From Daphnia carinata (taxonomy: Eukaryota > Arthropoda > Branchiopoda > Diplostraca > Daphniidae), in NCBI RefSeq assembly GCF_022539665.2, contig NC_081336.1, positions 8,780,778-8,844,777 of the forward strand: a stretch of 64,000 nt of DNA, written 5' to 3'. The notes below the pieces were generated by a model. That model saw only the letters and a program-made list of their open reading frames with translations, ran no database searches and had not been told where the DNA came from. The stretch's first letter is position 1, and each line of letters opens with the position of its first letter. The translations under genes were made by a program, and so were the position numbers. Positions 30,957 through 43,163 of this stretch are shown piece after piece.

Positions 30957-31075
30957 CTGTTGTTGACATAAACACGGTGCTCCAGGAAGGTAGATGGCTT
31001 CGAGGATCCTTTATTACCGATGCCGTACAGGTGAACTGTGGGTCGATGTTTACTGGTTGAAATCGGATTTTCGAT
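30957..31075 (-). pseudogene. Decayed exon of hydrophobic-protein family, copy A
   Basis: On the minus strand a CACAG acceptor opens a segment that begins like the fragment at 63702 (ATCGA.AA.CC.ATTTCAA.CAGT) and ends ACAACAG like the exon at 37056-37171. The donor is GC rather than GT (GCAGGC), and the frame is shifted relative to copy B, so it is probably a pseudogene piece. Confidence 0.35.
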
Positions 31076-31400
31076 CTGTGAATGAATAAACAGAATCAAA
31101 TTAACTTCGATGTTTAATCGAACTGGCCAGTGCAAAAATCATGAAATCAGTAAGTAGTAACTTTAACATCGGCGTTAGCCATAAGACTACAGATCGTATA
31201 TGGCATTTGATGGACAACTCAGTAAAATTAATGTTAATAAAGTTAGTTTAAGTTTAATAAAGTAAAATTACGATAATAACAAGAATGAAAAGGAGAGAGA
31301 AATAAAAAGCTGGATACCAACATGTGATACACCAAACCAAGCCGCATTCGCGTCAACGCCATATGTGTCTGGCACAGTTGCGAGTGGCATTTGAAAGCAT

Positions 31401-31497
31401 TGCATTAGCTAGCTCTGCATTAGCTAGCTCTGCATTAGCGAGCTCTGCATTAGCGAGCTCTGCATTAGCGAGCTCTGCATTAGCTAGCTCTGCATTC
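31401..31497. repeat. 15-bp tandem repeat, about 6.5 copies
   Basis: TGCATT starts at 31401, 31416, 31431, 31446, 31461, 31476 and 31491, giving six full 15-base units TGCATTAGC[T/G]AGCTC. The unit is a multiple of three and keeps frames open on both strands, but no gene context supports translation. Confidence 0.9.
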
Positions 31498-32700
31498 GAC
31501 CGTCCATTGCGCCAAGCACGACAATGCCAAAACAATCAACACATGTTAATCTACACAGCTGCATCCGCTTCCTTTGAAATGGATCGGGTCTTTGCATACG
31601 TAGAGTTTTTGAATGGGTAAACTGGGACAAATTACCGGCACACACAAAAATGTACGCATTTTCTCTAACAATTTAGAAACTCGGGGCAGACTAGACTCGG
31701 TTTCTTGAATTCTACTGCGGCTATACGAATATAATTGGAAACTAAAACTGCAACCACCATCAGGCAACAACGAAAATCAAATCAAAATTTAACTTACAGC
31801 ACTTAGAGTAGCTTCAACTCAATAGAATCATGACATTACTGACTAAAAGTCTTTTTAAATTTGCTTAAATAAGCAAGAGACGAAATCAATTTAACGTACG
31901 AAGTCTATGCAAGAAAACAATGGTGATCTGGTGATCGACTTAGATGTGACTTCCTCCACAAACCGGTAACTGACCTGAAACTATCTCTTAGCAAATATCT
32001 CAAAAGGAATCGGCGTAAGTTAGGGGAATTGCATTTGATTAAAACAAGTGTAAATATCAAAAGTGCACTTTGCGATTTTAAAAAGTATGACGCAGGGGAA
32101 ATATAAATCAAAATTTTTACTTTTACAGGCCTTTTCTTCTATCAAACTCCAACCTGATGCACATATTGGAAACTGCAAACTGAAGAGACTTCAGTGGATA
32201 ATCAGCGATTTCACAAAACCTCGTCGAGGAAACGAAGGTTTTTTCCTTTTGATGTAGGCATTTTTGAACACCTGCATAAACTTAAACAATAAATCTTGAA
32301 TCAGTAAAATCTAGGGTACTCAAGACAAAAAGGTAATAAGAAAATGAAATACTGTAAATTAGGTTAGGTAATGCAGAAGAAAGTAATGGAGTTAGCATAA
32401 CAAGTGGAACTTTAGTGACAACTAGCTTAAAATATTTGACAGCCCAACAATCTTGATTTCAGAAGATGATCATTCAACAACAAAAGAAAACATTTTTTTT
32501 AAACACCAACCTGACCAGGATTGCCTACGTGAACAGGAAAAGGCTAATAAAAATGGCAGTGGCAATACTCGTTTGCAGAACATGCATACAATTTCCATGG
32601 GACACTAGTTCCAAGCTTGGTACTGGTACAGCTGACAATACATAAAAATAAATGTTATATTCTATGCAACATGCATGAAATGAATATATTTTGAATTATA
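31498..32700. other. Intergenic DNA, possible terminal exon near 32130
   Basis: No gene recognised. A + strand acceptor-like TTTTACAG at about 32122-32129 followed by 130 open bases and AATAAA near 32288 could be the last exon of an unknown short transcript. This is weak evidence. Confidence 0.25.
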
Positions 32701-32726
32701 CACTAACATTAAAGAACATCACTTAC

Positions 32727-33222
32727 GCAGCAAACAAATGAGGCAAAATGGGAAAGTTCCTTGTAAGGTAAAGATTTTATGTTGTTAATGACAAAACAAC
32801 TGCAGCAACAGTAGGCCTTACTGGGTGTTGTCTGCCAGTAGTCCTGTAAATAATAACAAAAGTTGAAAACCTAGGCTATTAACATGAGATATTTGGCTTT
32901 AGCCAAATTCTTTGTTTTCTCTTAATTACATACCAAAATTCTTGTTAACCTTCAAAGGATAACTAATATACGTGATGTCCGCCATTCACTTTTAATGATA
33001 ACGAGAAGATCAACTTTAAATGCAATTAGAAAATTGGTTTTCCGAATCCAACGCCTGCTTAGGAATGAATTGCTTGACCTTATCGTACCTTCAAAGTATA
33101 AATGACTGATGGATAAACCATAGCAGAAGCTATAATACAACCATCATTTCTTCGTCATGATTCATCAAGAATACTTCCCGCTTCCACTGCTAATGCCCAT
33201 CCCTGAAACGTTGCAATTTGGC
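32727..33222 (-). pseudogene. Exon-like fragments of hydrophobic-protein gene, copy B (3' part)
   Basis: Minus strand piece 33089-33222 reads QIATFQGWALAVEAGSILDES, then a TGA, then more open frame ending before a GTACG donor. Piece 32727-32843 is fully open (39 codons beginning DYWQTTPSKAYCCCSCFV) between a TTTACAG acceptor and a GTAAGT donor. With the pieces at 37056-37333 these could form one minus-strand gene spanning the mucin gene. One internal stop argues for decay. Confidence 0.35.
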
Positions 33223-33931
33223 CTAAATAAAAATATATACAGTATATATATATGTATTAATTAAGTTACATCAAAAACTAAAACCAAAACCTAAAACTTC
33301 CCACAAAATTATTATTTGTAAAACAAAAAATACCTTTCCTTAAGGTAATAGTAAATTATATTATTACCCAAACTGTAAATCGTTTTTATTTCACAGGAAA
33401 AAGACCTGTATATTTTCAAACATCCAATTTTTATTTTACAAAATATCTGTTTTAACTTTAATTGACAATTTACTTGTATGAACGGCAAAGCATCTGGAAA
33501 TACGTCGGATAATTATTTAAAATTTACAGCACCTCCTCCTGTGGGCGTATGCGAATGCAGGTGCTGTCATTTTAAATCGAAGATAAAAACCCAGATATCA
33601 GTGTGGACTAAATTTCCAGAAAAGATATGAAATTAGATTGAAAACCATAAAATTTTTACATAAATACAAAATATATACACATTACTTTTCTAAGTTGGCC
33701 CATGGACGCAGGTGCAGAGCATCATATGTGCATTACCATATTTACCATATATTGCTCTTAATTCACAAAAAATCGTTCTAGCGTTAATTGCAGCAGAACT
33801 TGCCCTCCCCCCCCCCCCCTTGCGTGTCCATCTACACTGTCAACCCACGTACTTGTAACAACCACCTTCTGGAAGTGTGGGCGATTGCGTTTGCTTTGCC
33901 GAAAAGCTACGTGTACGTCGAAGTATCTCAG

Positions 33932-33939
33932 TATAAATA
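33932..33939 (+). promoter_or_regulatory. TATA box of mucin-like gene B
   Basis: TATAAATA within the same 20-base block as gene A, 63 bases before the ATG. The upstream elements TGTCAACCCACG and AGCTAC.[CT]GTACGT[CG] are shared with gene A. Confidence 0.8.
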
Positions 33940-34001
33940 AGGATGCAGAAACTGCAAACATGAATAGCACACCAGTCTCTTTCTTTCAACAACGCTTCAA
34001 A

Positions 34002-36324
34002 ATGAGACTACTCGCTGTATTAGTCTTGATATTTGTTGCCTACGCCATCACTGCGGTAACTTACGTTTCAGATAATTAAACTTTTCATAGTTGAGAAGGG
34101 ACAGGAATGCTGTAGTCCAAAATGTTTATGATTTTCTGTTTGTTGACAAGATATATCTTTAAATGGTATTCATAGATAATCTTCTGATAATTTCTCCGCT
34201 TTAAAACAAAAGCTGAACCCTTTTGTTAAAGCACACCAGTTACGTTAAATTACATTTAAGTAGTTTTGTTCGGTATTCACCTTTACGATGTTTGTTAAAG
34301 TATCGTAATTTGGCTAGTTACCTGTAGGTATTTTTGTAACTTTTTAAGCTTGGTTGTAAAAGAATTATTTCCGCTTTACCTGTTAAGCCTTACCTTCTTC
34401 GTGCAACATTAGCTTTCAATTGATGTAGGGGAAATATCTTGTTAGGTAGTTGTTATAGATAATTTCTGAGCAATACGTCTCGATATATGCCTTTTACTTA
34501 AGTAACTAAATAACGTGTAAGATACATTGCATTTTCAACAACTACTCGTTAAGTATAGTGCCTAGTAATCAATCATGCCCAATCTACCAACGGTAACAAA
34601 TTTTTCCACGGCTGAAACAGGAGGCTCAAACCACAAAACCAACAACTAAACCGACCACAAAGCCAACAACAAGACCGACAACTACACTGTCAACAAAACC
34701 AACCACCAGATCGACCACCACTTTTACAACAAAACCGACCACTAGACCGACAACCACACTGACAACAAAACCGACCACTAAACTGACAACCACACTGGCC
34801 ACAAAGCCAACTACTAGACCGACAACAATATTCACAACAAAGCCGACCACTAGTCCGACACCCACACTGACAACAAAGCCGACCACAACATTCACAACAA
34901 AGCCGACCACTAGACCGACAACAACATTCACAACAAAGCCGACTACTAGACCAACAACCACACTGACAACAAAACCGACCACTAGACCGACCACCACTTT
35001 CACAACAAAACCGACTACTAGACCAACAACAACATTCACAACAAAGCCGACCACTAGACAGACTACAACATTCACAACAAAGCCGACCACTAGACCGACA
35101 ACCATCCTGACAACTACGCCAACCACAAGACCAACAACAAATCCGACAACTATCTCGACATCTAAACCAACAACCAGTCCAACTACTAGGCCGAGTTCTA
35201 CGTCAACACCTACTACAACGACAATTGCACCAACGACTACAACCAAACAAACGACAACTGCGGCCACTACGACAGCCGCACCCGCAACAACGACAATCGC
35301 GCCCACAACGACCACTGCACGCACAACGACAACCGTACCTACATCAACGACAACTGCCCCACAACGACGACAACCGTGCCCACAACGACTACTGCACGCA
35401 CAACGACAACCGTACCTACATCAACGACAACTGTACCCACAACGACGACAACCACGCCCACTGCACCCACAACTGCGCCCACTACAACGACTACAGCCGC
35501 ACCCACTACAACGACTACAGCCGCACCCACAACGACGACTACAGCCGCACCCACAACGACAACTGCACCCGCAACAACGACAACCGCACCCACGACAACT
35601 GCGTCCACTACGACGACCACAGCTACAACGACAACTGAACCCACTACAACAACTCGACTATAACCGTGTCCACAACTACAACCGAACCCACAACCACGAC
35701 AGCTGAGTCCACAACGACGACAACCGAACCTACAACGATGACCGCAACTACGACAACTGAATCCACGACAACCGATTCTACAACAAGTGAATCAACAACC
35801 GGACCCACAACAACCGATTCTACAACGACAACCGAATCTACAACAACCCAACCCACAACGACAACTGAATCCACGACAACCGATTCTACAACAACTGAAT
35901 CAACGACAACCGGTTCTACAACAACAGAATCCACGACGACAACTGAATCAACGACAACCGGTTCTACAGCAACAGAATCCACAACGACAACCGACTCTAC
36001 AACAACCGAACCCACATCGACAACTGAATCCACGACAACCGATTCTACAACTGAATCAACAACGACAACCCAATCTACAACAACTGAGTCAACAACAACC
36101 GAACCCACAACGACAACTGAAACCATAACCGATTCTACAACAACTGAATCAACAACGACAATCGAACCCACGACCTCAACCGAATCTACGACAACCGATT
36201 TTACAACTGAATCCACAACGACGACCGCATGATAACCGAGCCGACAACTGAAGCCACAATGTCAACAACCGATTCTACAACTGTACTCGCAACGACATTT
36301 GAGCCCATTATAACACCAGTTTAG
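34002..36324 (+). CDS. Secreted Thr/Pro-rich mucin-like repeat protein B, frameshifted
   Basis: Exon 1 (34002-34055) encodes the signal peptide MRLLAVLVLIFVAYAITA, near-identical to gene A. Exon 2 starts at 34621 (EAQTTKPTTKP). The Thr frame changes three times, near 35357, 35655 and 36228, each as if one base were lost, and after the third it is back in the original frame, ending in a TAG at 36322-36324. Read without correction, the original frame stays open after the first shift as a Gln/Arg/Pro/His-rich stretch until a TGA near 35704. Repeat styles change along the gene: KPTTR/TF-TTKP, then TTT-AAP, then TTES/TTDS. It is either a decaying gene, a real gene with assembly errors in low-complexity DNA, or one that tolerates frame changes. 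Confidence 0.6.
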
Positions 36325-37055
36325 TAAGCAACAATAATTAAACATACAATAATAACTATTCGGATAACTACGACCACAATAACTTTCACCATGACGACAA
36401 ATTCACTTTCTACAACTGATCCCACGAAAATGACGACTATATGCTTTTTACATTAACTACACCAACGACAACTAAGACAAAAACAACGCGTAAGACAACA
36501 TCTAATGAGAATTTGACAACCGACCCCGCAATGACAATGCTAAATTCAAAATTGCTATCGTACAAGTAAAAGCTACTAAAGATCCGCATGCACCTATCCA
36601 AACACCGATAGCGATGGTTTGTCCAATTCTATTACTTTTTTTCCCTGTTTGTTTTATCAGATAAAATTGTAAGCCGGTCTATAAAATCCAGGTTTTTAAA
36701 AATACCAATACATAACCACTTCAGCAGCAATACACTTTCAAATCCATGCAAGTTTCAAAACGCATCTCAAGTTTTTTCGCAACATTTTAAGTTATTTCTT
36801 TGCTTTTTGTGGCAAAACATCTACTCAGGTGCTTGGAGAGCTTCATGTGGTTAGCTAGCAGAGTACCATCAATATTAACATCTGAAAACGTGAAAAATCC
36901 CATGAATTTATAAAGCTAAACTGTACTACCATTTCCCTTCTTGACGGAAAGCGACTGTCACAACGGGCAGTGCGATTAACTTTTAAAAAATCGGGTCCAT
37001 AAGATAACAAAGATGCAAAACATGGTATAATAGGGAATAGTTAATACTTACGTAC
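36325..37055. other. 3' flank of mucin gene B
   Basis: ACN-rich remnants of the repeat continue to about 36540 with stops. The rest aligns piecewise with 29270-29379 and 30167-30985 around gene A. No separate gene seen. Confidence 0.5.
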
Positions 37056-37333
37056 CTGTTGTCGGGCGGGAAGGCCATGTTGCTCAATGAAGTACATAAG
37101 AACTGTGAGTAAGTAGACGGTTACTGATTGAACCAGCTCAATGTATGCAATGAAAAGCAGTCCAAAATTTTCTACAGATCATAAAACAATTATAGCAGTC
37201 CAGCTGATTTTAACGTTAATAAACATCACTCACCTGAGCAATAGTACCAAGCAACCCGAGAGTTACTCAAAAATTGAATTCTTATAGATAAACAAATCGC
37301 CGCAATTCGGATGACATCGATGAAAAATGTGTC
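37056..37333 (-). CDS. Two consecutive exons of an unrecognised hydrophobic (membrane-like) protein
   Basis: Minus-strand exons 37333-37234 and 37171-37056 join in phase through a GTGAGT donor and CTGTAG acceptor. The first reads DTFFIDVIRIAAICLSIRIQ and continues to a donor after YYCS. The second begins ENFGLLFIAYIELVQSVTVY and ends RQQ before GTACGTAAGT. Two strongly hydrophobic stretches suggest membrane segments. Related sequences occur at 30957-31075 (-) and 63702-63891 (+). The flanking exons are not clear: an upstream candidate near 37527-37712 does not join in phase. Family unknown; it may be part of a decayed or partial gene. Confidence 0.4.
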
Positions 37334-39253
37334 CTATCCATAATAAATTTAATAGATAAAGATTACAAAGATCAATGGTCACAAAGTAAAATGATTTCTT
37401 TTAATATCGAATTGAAAGCCTTCTCACATTCTGAGGATCATGATTCTAATCCATTGAAGAAAAAAGAAAATTTCTGAGTGGTTAAACACAAAGGAGCACA
37501 TGGAAAATAATCACAAAGCTTGTACCTTATTGAAAGACAATCCATTTCACAAGCATATAACACAATCTGTGTAATGACATGCCATATTGGAAGCAGACAC
37601 TGGACTTCATATCCAGAATCTTGATTGCTCTTGTCTTGTCAAAGCAACAGAAACAAATTTTGATAAGTATCCAGAAGAAGACATCCTCATGCTCCAAATC
37701 ACTGTTGTGCACTAATTAGGTTCCTTGAAGCTCCTTCCCCTAAGTGAGACACAAGAAATCAAATACAGCATAATTTGCAAGTTCAAAGATATAGCAAACA
37801 AATGATTATGAAAAGTCTAATAGTCAGCAGTATTTGTTTTTTTTTTTTGCCGTAATAATATTATTAACATAAATGAGCTAATTCCAGTCATCCATAGCAT
37901 CATAATGATAATTTAGGGATGTACACTTTAGCCAGTAAACCAATTACAATTCAACTTGGTCATATTGTTAATAAAGCTATCATATGTGCATTCTGTCTTT
38001 CTTCTTTGGACAACTTCTATCTGGCAGATTATTGTTTTGATGCAGTGCTTAAGTTCATATTACAAACATTACTGTTTCTACTTCACATAATGCTTTTCTC
38101 ATGATGCTAGGAGTGCATAACTCCAAGAAAGAATTAAGTTAAAATTCATTTTGAAAAAGAAGCTTTCAGAATACAAAGAATTTCAAGTTCTTTAAAGGTT
38201 ACTGAATTGTTATGGAAAAAATAATAGCCAATAGCCAGAGCAACTTAAGTAAGCAAGATTTTACCTTGTAATTTATGCAAACACAGTACAGTCTGTGTAC
38301 AAGCAAAAATGAGTAGCATGGATAGTTTTGTTCCTTCGCTTCCTACTCGACCATGTGCAAAAGTAGGTTAGCGCAGATGGAAAAATGAACGCCTTATCTC
38401 TTTCTTGCTTAAACGCCTAAATGCAATGCTTAAAACAAAAAACAAACATATCATTAATGAAAGACATACAAAGCCATAAATTTTCAATAGCAAACCTACC
38501 ACGAGACACAAAGCTTCCATGCCCATTCTCAATAAAAGCAGTTTCCAGAGGGCACCGCTTCTATTTTGAAAGGATGGGTATGACTGCAACGTTGCGACAT
38601 CAACCCCCAAAAAACTCTTAGATAGATTTTGAGTTAAAGGGTTAAAGAAAGCTCGAAAGATTTAGAAATTTCTGAAAATTTCAGAAAAAATGTTATAAAA
38701 TGTTTAAAACCATTGTTTCGTTCACCGTTCATTGTCTCGTTGACAGAGATGGTCAAAAACTTGTTTCCCTAAGAAAACAAATAAATATTACTTGGGAGTA
38801 ACACACATTACTTAAGCCCATTGTCTATGTTATCTGGGAGCAAGAAAGGCAGAATAGCATTTAAAAAATGCACTGCCTTAGTCTATAAGCAAAATGATAT
38901 AAAACCATTAGTAGTTTTTAATTGCGTTAAAAGTTGCGAAGCAGACGAAGTGCTAGAAAACAGTTTTGACTTTCAGCATCCTAGCGCTGCTCTTGACATT
39001 CAAACTCAAGGTGACAAGGAAGGCGGTCTATGTAATCGTTCAACTTCTAGTGTTTACAAACCACCAACGATCCACCTTCTTATCTGTAGTTATCTTGTTT
39101 TTCGTTGCGTTCTATCGATTTCCAAAATAAACATTCGAAACAGGCATAGTCCCTTGCCCCGTGATTAGTGGTTTTCATGACTTGTCATCACTAAGCATAG
39201 CTGCTCACCGGAGCCCAACACAGTCAATCTCAATTAAACGATAACAAGGAAAA
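37334..39253. other. Intergenic DNA
   Basis: No gene recognised. A hydrophobic minus-strand ORF (38368-38610) and a + ORF just before the next gene (from 38827) show no known domain and no good splice or codon support. The stretch includes the SSADH promoter, where I see no TATA box. Confidence 0.35.
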
Positions 39254-41086
39254 ATGCTGAGCTTTGCTAGAGTATGTATAAAATTTTTCTCTTTCTTCCC
39301 AATATACCAAAGCACTTATTATGCATTCTGTTTACAGTGCAGTGGAAGCCGGTCAGTTGGTCACCGATATTTCAGCCTTTTAAGAGATAAAAACTACATT
39401 GGAGGAGAATGGGTTGCAGCCTCTTCAGGAAAAACATTCCAAGTAACAAATCCTGTTAATGACAAGGTCATTGGCATAGCCCAAGATTCCACTCCAGAGG
39501 ATGCCGAGAAGGCAATTAAGGTTGCCAGTGGCAGTTTTAAGATGTGGGCAGATTTGCCAGCCAAAGAAAAAGGAATAAAGCTAAAAAGTTTGCTCAAATT
39601 AGTAAATACCCATAGTGATGATCTTGCCAAACTCATCACTGCCGAATGTGGCAAACCTTTAGCAGAAGCAAAGGCAGAAGTCATGTATTCTGCAGGTAAT
39701 TACAGAGTTCTATATCATGTTGCATTGTCAATGGCTGCATCCATTGGTCTTTTATACAGGCTATCTGGAATGGTATGCTGAAGAGGCTAAACGGATTTAT
39801 GGAGAAGTTCTAGTACGTAGCTCAAGTTCAGTGAAACCAAAACTTCTGTCAGAACCGTTAAAATGTTTCTTTTTCTAGGCTCCACCCAACAATACGAGGG
39901 AGCTAGTAGTTTTGAAAGAACCAATTGGTGTCGTTGGCTTCATTACTCCATGGAATTTTCCTTTGGCAATGCTCGTTCGTAAAGCGGCAGCTGCCCTTGC
40001 TGCTGGATGCGTATGCGTAGCAAGACCCGCTGAAGACACACCGTTTTCCGCATTGGCATTGGCTGCCTTGGTAGAAGAAGCCGGCTTTCCAGCTGGAACT
40101 TTCAATGTCGTTACATCTTCACGATCCCAAGCCGGACCCATTGGTCAAGCTCTTTGTGCTAGTCCCCAAGTGGCTGGAATTTCTTTTACAGGTATTTTAC
40201 CAAATGGTTTTAGGTGCACTCTGCATTTTAATTTTCTAATATTCTAGGATCAACTGCTGTTGGCAAAATACTTTACCAACAGTGTGCCAATACCGTCAAA
40301 CGGCTTGGGCTGGAGCTCGGTGGCAATGCATCCTACATCATTTTCCCAACTGCCGATCTATCACGGGCTGTCCAAGGTGTGATGGGTTCCAAATTCCGAA
40401 ACGCTGGACAGGCCTGCGTAGCCACTAACCGTGTACTTGTCCATGAATCTGTTTTCGACAAGTTTTCTTCAATGCTAGCCACAGCTGTTAAGACTCAATT
40501 AGTCTCTGGCGATGGCTTCGATCCTGCCGTCAATCAGGGCCCTCTTATCAATGAGCAGCAGTTTAAAAAAGTTGATGGCATAGTTAAGGATGCTGTGAGC
40601 AAAGGTGCTCGTTTAGTCTCTGGTGGTGGTATTCACCCCACGTTGAAAGGCCGCTTCTATCAACCGACTGTACTATCCAACATCACAGAGAACATGAAAA
40701 TTTATAACGAAGAAATTTTCGGCCCAATTTGTCCGCTCTACAAGTACGTTTTCTAGCATGAGATTATCATCATTTCAAATCCATTTCATCCTGTTTTTGT
40801 TTTGAAATGTTGCAGGTTTTACTCTGAAGATGAAGCTGTAACCATAGCCAATAGCACGAGACGAGGATTGGCCAACTATTTCTATAGCAACGATTACGCT
40901 CAGGTGTGGCGAGTAGCTAAACGCCTCGAGTCCGGCATGGTAGGCGTCAATGAAGGTCTCATTTCCGCAGCTGAAGCGCCATTTGGTGGCGTTAAAGAAT
41001 CGGGATTCGGACGCGAAGGTTCCCGTCACGGTGTAGATGATTACGTGCACACTAAATACGTCTGCTTCGGTGGATTGCAAAATTGA
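39254..41086 (+). CDS. Ssadh: Mitochondrial succinate-semialdehyde dehydrogenase (ALDH5A1 family)
   Basis: Oxidises succinate semialdehyde to succinate with NAD, the last step of GABA breakdown, in mitochondria. Exons 39254-39271, 39338-39695, 39760-39812, 39879-40191, 40248-40743, 40816-41086 join in phase to give 502 residues, normal for the family with a short Arg/Ser-rich presequence ([18 protein letters not shown]). ALDH signatures are present: [22 protein letters not shown], the catalytic Glu in LELGG, the catalytic Cys in [18 protein letters not shown], and the SSADH-type C-terminus [18 protein letters not shown]. Two oddities: the nucleotide-binding Lys of the usual KPAE motif is Arg here (ARPAEDTP), and the second Cys of the redox-switch pair known in human SSADH (CVC) is Ala (CVA). 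AATATAAA near 41127 may serve as the poly(A) signal. Confidence 0.95.
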
Positions 41087-43163
41087 ATGTTTTCAAAACC
41101 CAGAAACGTCTTCCTTGTTAATGTGAATATAAAAATTCGAATCATTTAAACTTTACGTGGGTATACAAGTTTATTTATTTTTTGTTGTAGCTTCTTTTCT
41201 TTTAAACCGGGGGCGTTTGTAAAAAAAAGATTCTCATACACAACACTTCCATTCAGTAATATGGGATTATAATAAGTGTGTATCATACAACAGAAAAAGA
41301 GATAGACGGTTGAGGAGAAGGTGGCGAAATGCAACACAACAACAATAGTGATGAGGGGATTTATTGGACAATAGGAGGGGGGAAATAAGAGTGGGACGCA
41401 ATCATATATACCAACAATATTTAGAAGAAAAAAAAACAACAAACAAAGGCGAACATAAGAAATATGTGTGGCATCAAATCGATATATAAGCTTGTGATCA
41501 TTTCTTTTTTTTTCTATTTCGTCCCGTTTTTCCCTTAATTCGAAAATGCTCTGAAACAATTGGCAAATGTGTTCGCTATTTAGAAATTCCATTAGTAAAA
41601 AAAAAGGGCAAGGATTTATTTAAAAAAAAAAAATTAAACGCAGGAACACCCGTCTTGAGAACCAGGGAAACAAGTTTTTTCGACCCAATTAGAAGTTTGA
41701 GGTATTATACTTAACTTTTTTTTTTGTCAGTTTGATACATTTATACGGCTCAACTTTGAAAATGTTTCAATTTATTTAGTTGACAAGTTTTGCTTTTTTT
41801 TTCACACTATCCACACACGCAAGTGGGACGAAGGGATTTCCTAACTTTGACAAGGGATCAACAACGGAACAAAAGAACGGGCAGAAAGAGAACGAATCCA
41901 ACTTAAAAAAATAAAAACAGTCCAATCCATGGTTGAGCTTATTGTGTCATCCTCAAGAGGATCTTTTTTGCTTTCTTCTCGTCACAAACGGTGGGGAGGG
42001 GTAACAGAGTCTGTATAGAAATCGATAGAAGGAAGCTTGGCACAAGGATCGTTTTTGTCTTTAACAGCGTGCGTATATATATACATAAATTCTATGTATG
42101 TATATGTATATATATATGTAACCATCCGTTTCTTTAAATTAAAAAAAAAAAAAACGTGAAAACGGTAGGTTTCAAATCGTCAATCAAAAAAAGAAGTTGA
42201 TGGGGTTTTTATCCTTTCTGAAGATTCGTCACGGACTTGAAAAAAATGAGGGTGTCTATAAAAAAGTGAGGGCACTCGCTATTACGTAGATCAGTTTTCT
42301 CTCACGTGACATGTTCACAATGTGACTGTCCAAAGAAGAAAAATTGCGTGAGTGAATGGCGTGAACTCGGAAAAAAATTTTGTTCACGCATTTCAAATTT
42401 GTTTTTCCTTTTTGCGCAGTCCACGTGAAAGCTAATAGCACCGGGAAGGGATAACAGACGGGACAGATAAAGAGGGAAAATTAATTTTTATAGTGACCGT
42501 ATAAAAACATGCGTGATTACAACTCACGCATGTCTTCCATTCCCCCCTCCCACGAACAAAGAAAAAATAATGTGATGATGATCGTAAAATGGAAAAGAAA
42601 AAACAAAATCGAATGATTTTTGTTTTTCTTTTCTTCTTAAGCTCATAATACTGAGATTGTACAGTTTTTCTTCGCGAAATCAAGAGCTGGGAATCGCTGC
42701 ATTTTTTTTGCTCGGTTTTCCAGAATAAAATGAAAACTTTTTTTTGTTTTTGTTTTTTTCTTCAAAGGGAATTTGAGATCAATCCTTACCGGAGTTTGTA
42801 GGTAAAAGGATTAGCTGAGTTATAAAGAAAATAATAATAATAAAAAATATAGTAAGTTAGTAAGACGGCTGAATTTGGAGTGATTTCAAGGGGGGAGGAA
42901 AACGAACTGATATGTCCATAAAAAGTGCCAAAAAAAAAAAATCGTTTACATTGGGGGGGGGGGGGAGGATTTGAGCATCGGAATATGGGATGGATCGGGG
43001 GAGAATGAAAGGGACACGATCGATTATTGCCGTTCCTTGATCAAAGATTAGAGGGGAATAATAATATAACACCCTGATGCTGGACTCTATGTATGATTTT
43101 AGAGTTTTTTGTTTTGTTGTTTTCTTAAAGCGAACGATTTCCCATAAAATGTAACGAATGATT
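41087..43163 (-). other. Convergent 3' region, probable long TDG 3' UTR
   Basis: No coding exon recognised on either strand. Minus-strand AATAAA signals at 41170-41175 and 41174-41179, right beside the SSADH end, would give the minus-strand TDG transcript a 3' UTR of about 2 kb abutting the SSADH transcript. That reading is inferred from position only. Confidence 0.4.

Noticed and set aside
34621-35705. Gln/Arg/Pro/His-rich frame in mucin gene B as a separate protein
   Set aside because: It is the out-of-register reading of the same ACN repeat after the first frameshift and has no independent start or conserved sequence.
38827-39168. Plus-strand ORF of about 114 codons just upstream of SSADH
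   Set aside because: No domain, low-quality codon use and no promoter or splice evidence. It may be part of the SSADH upstream region.
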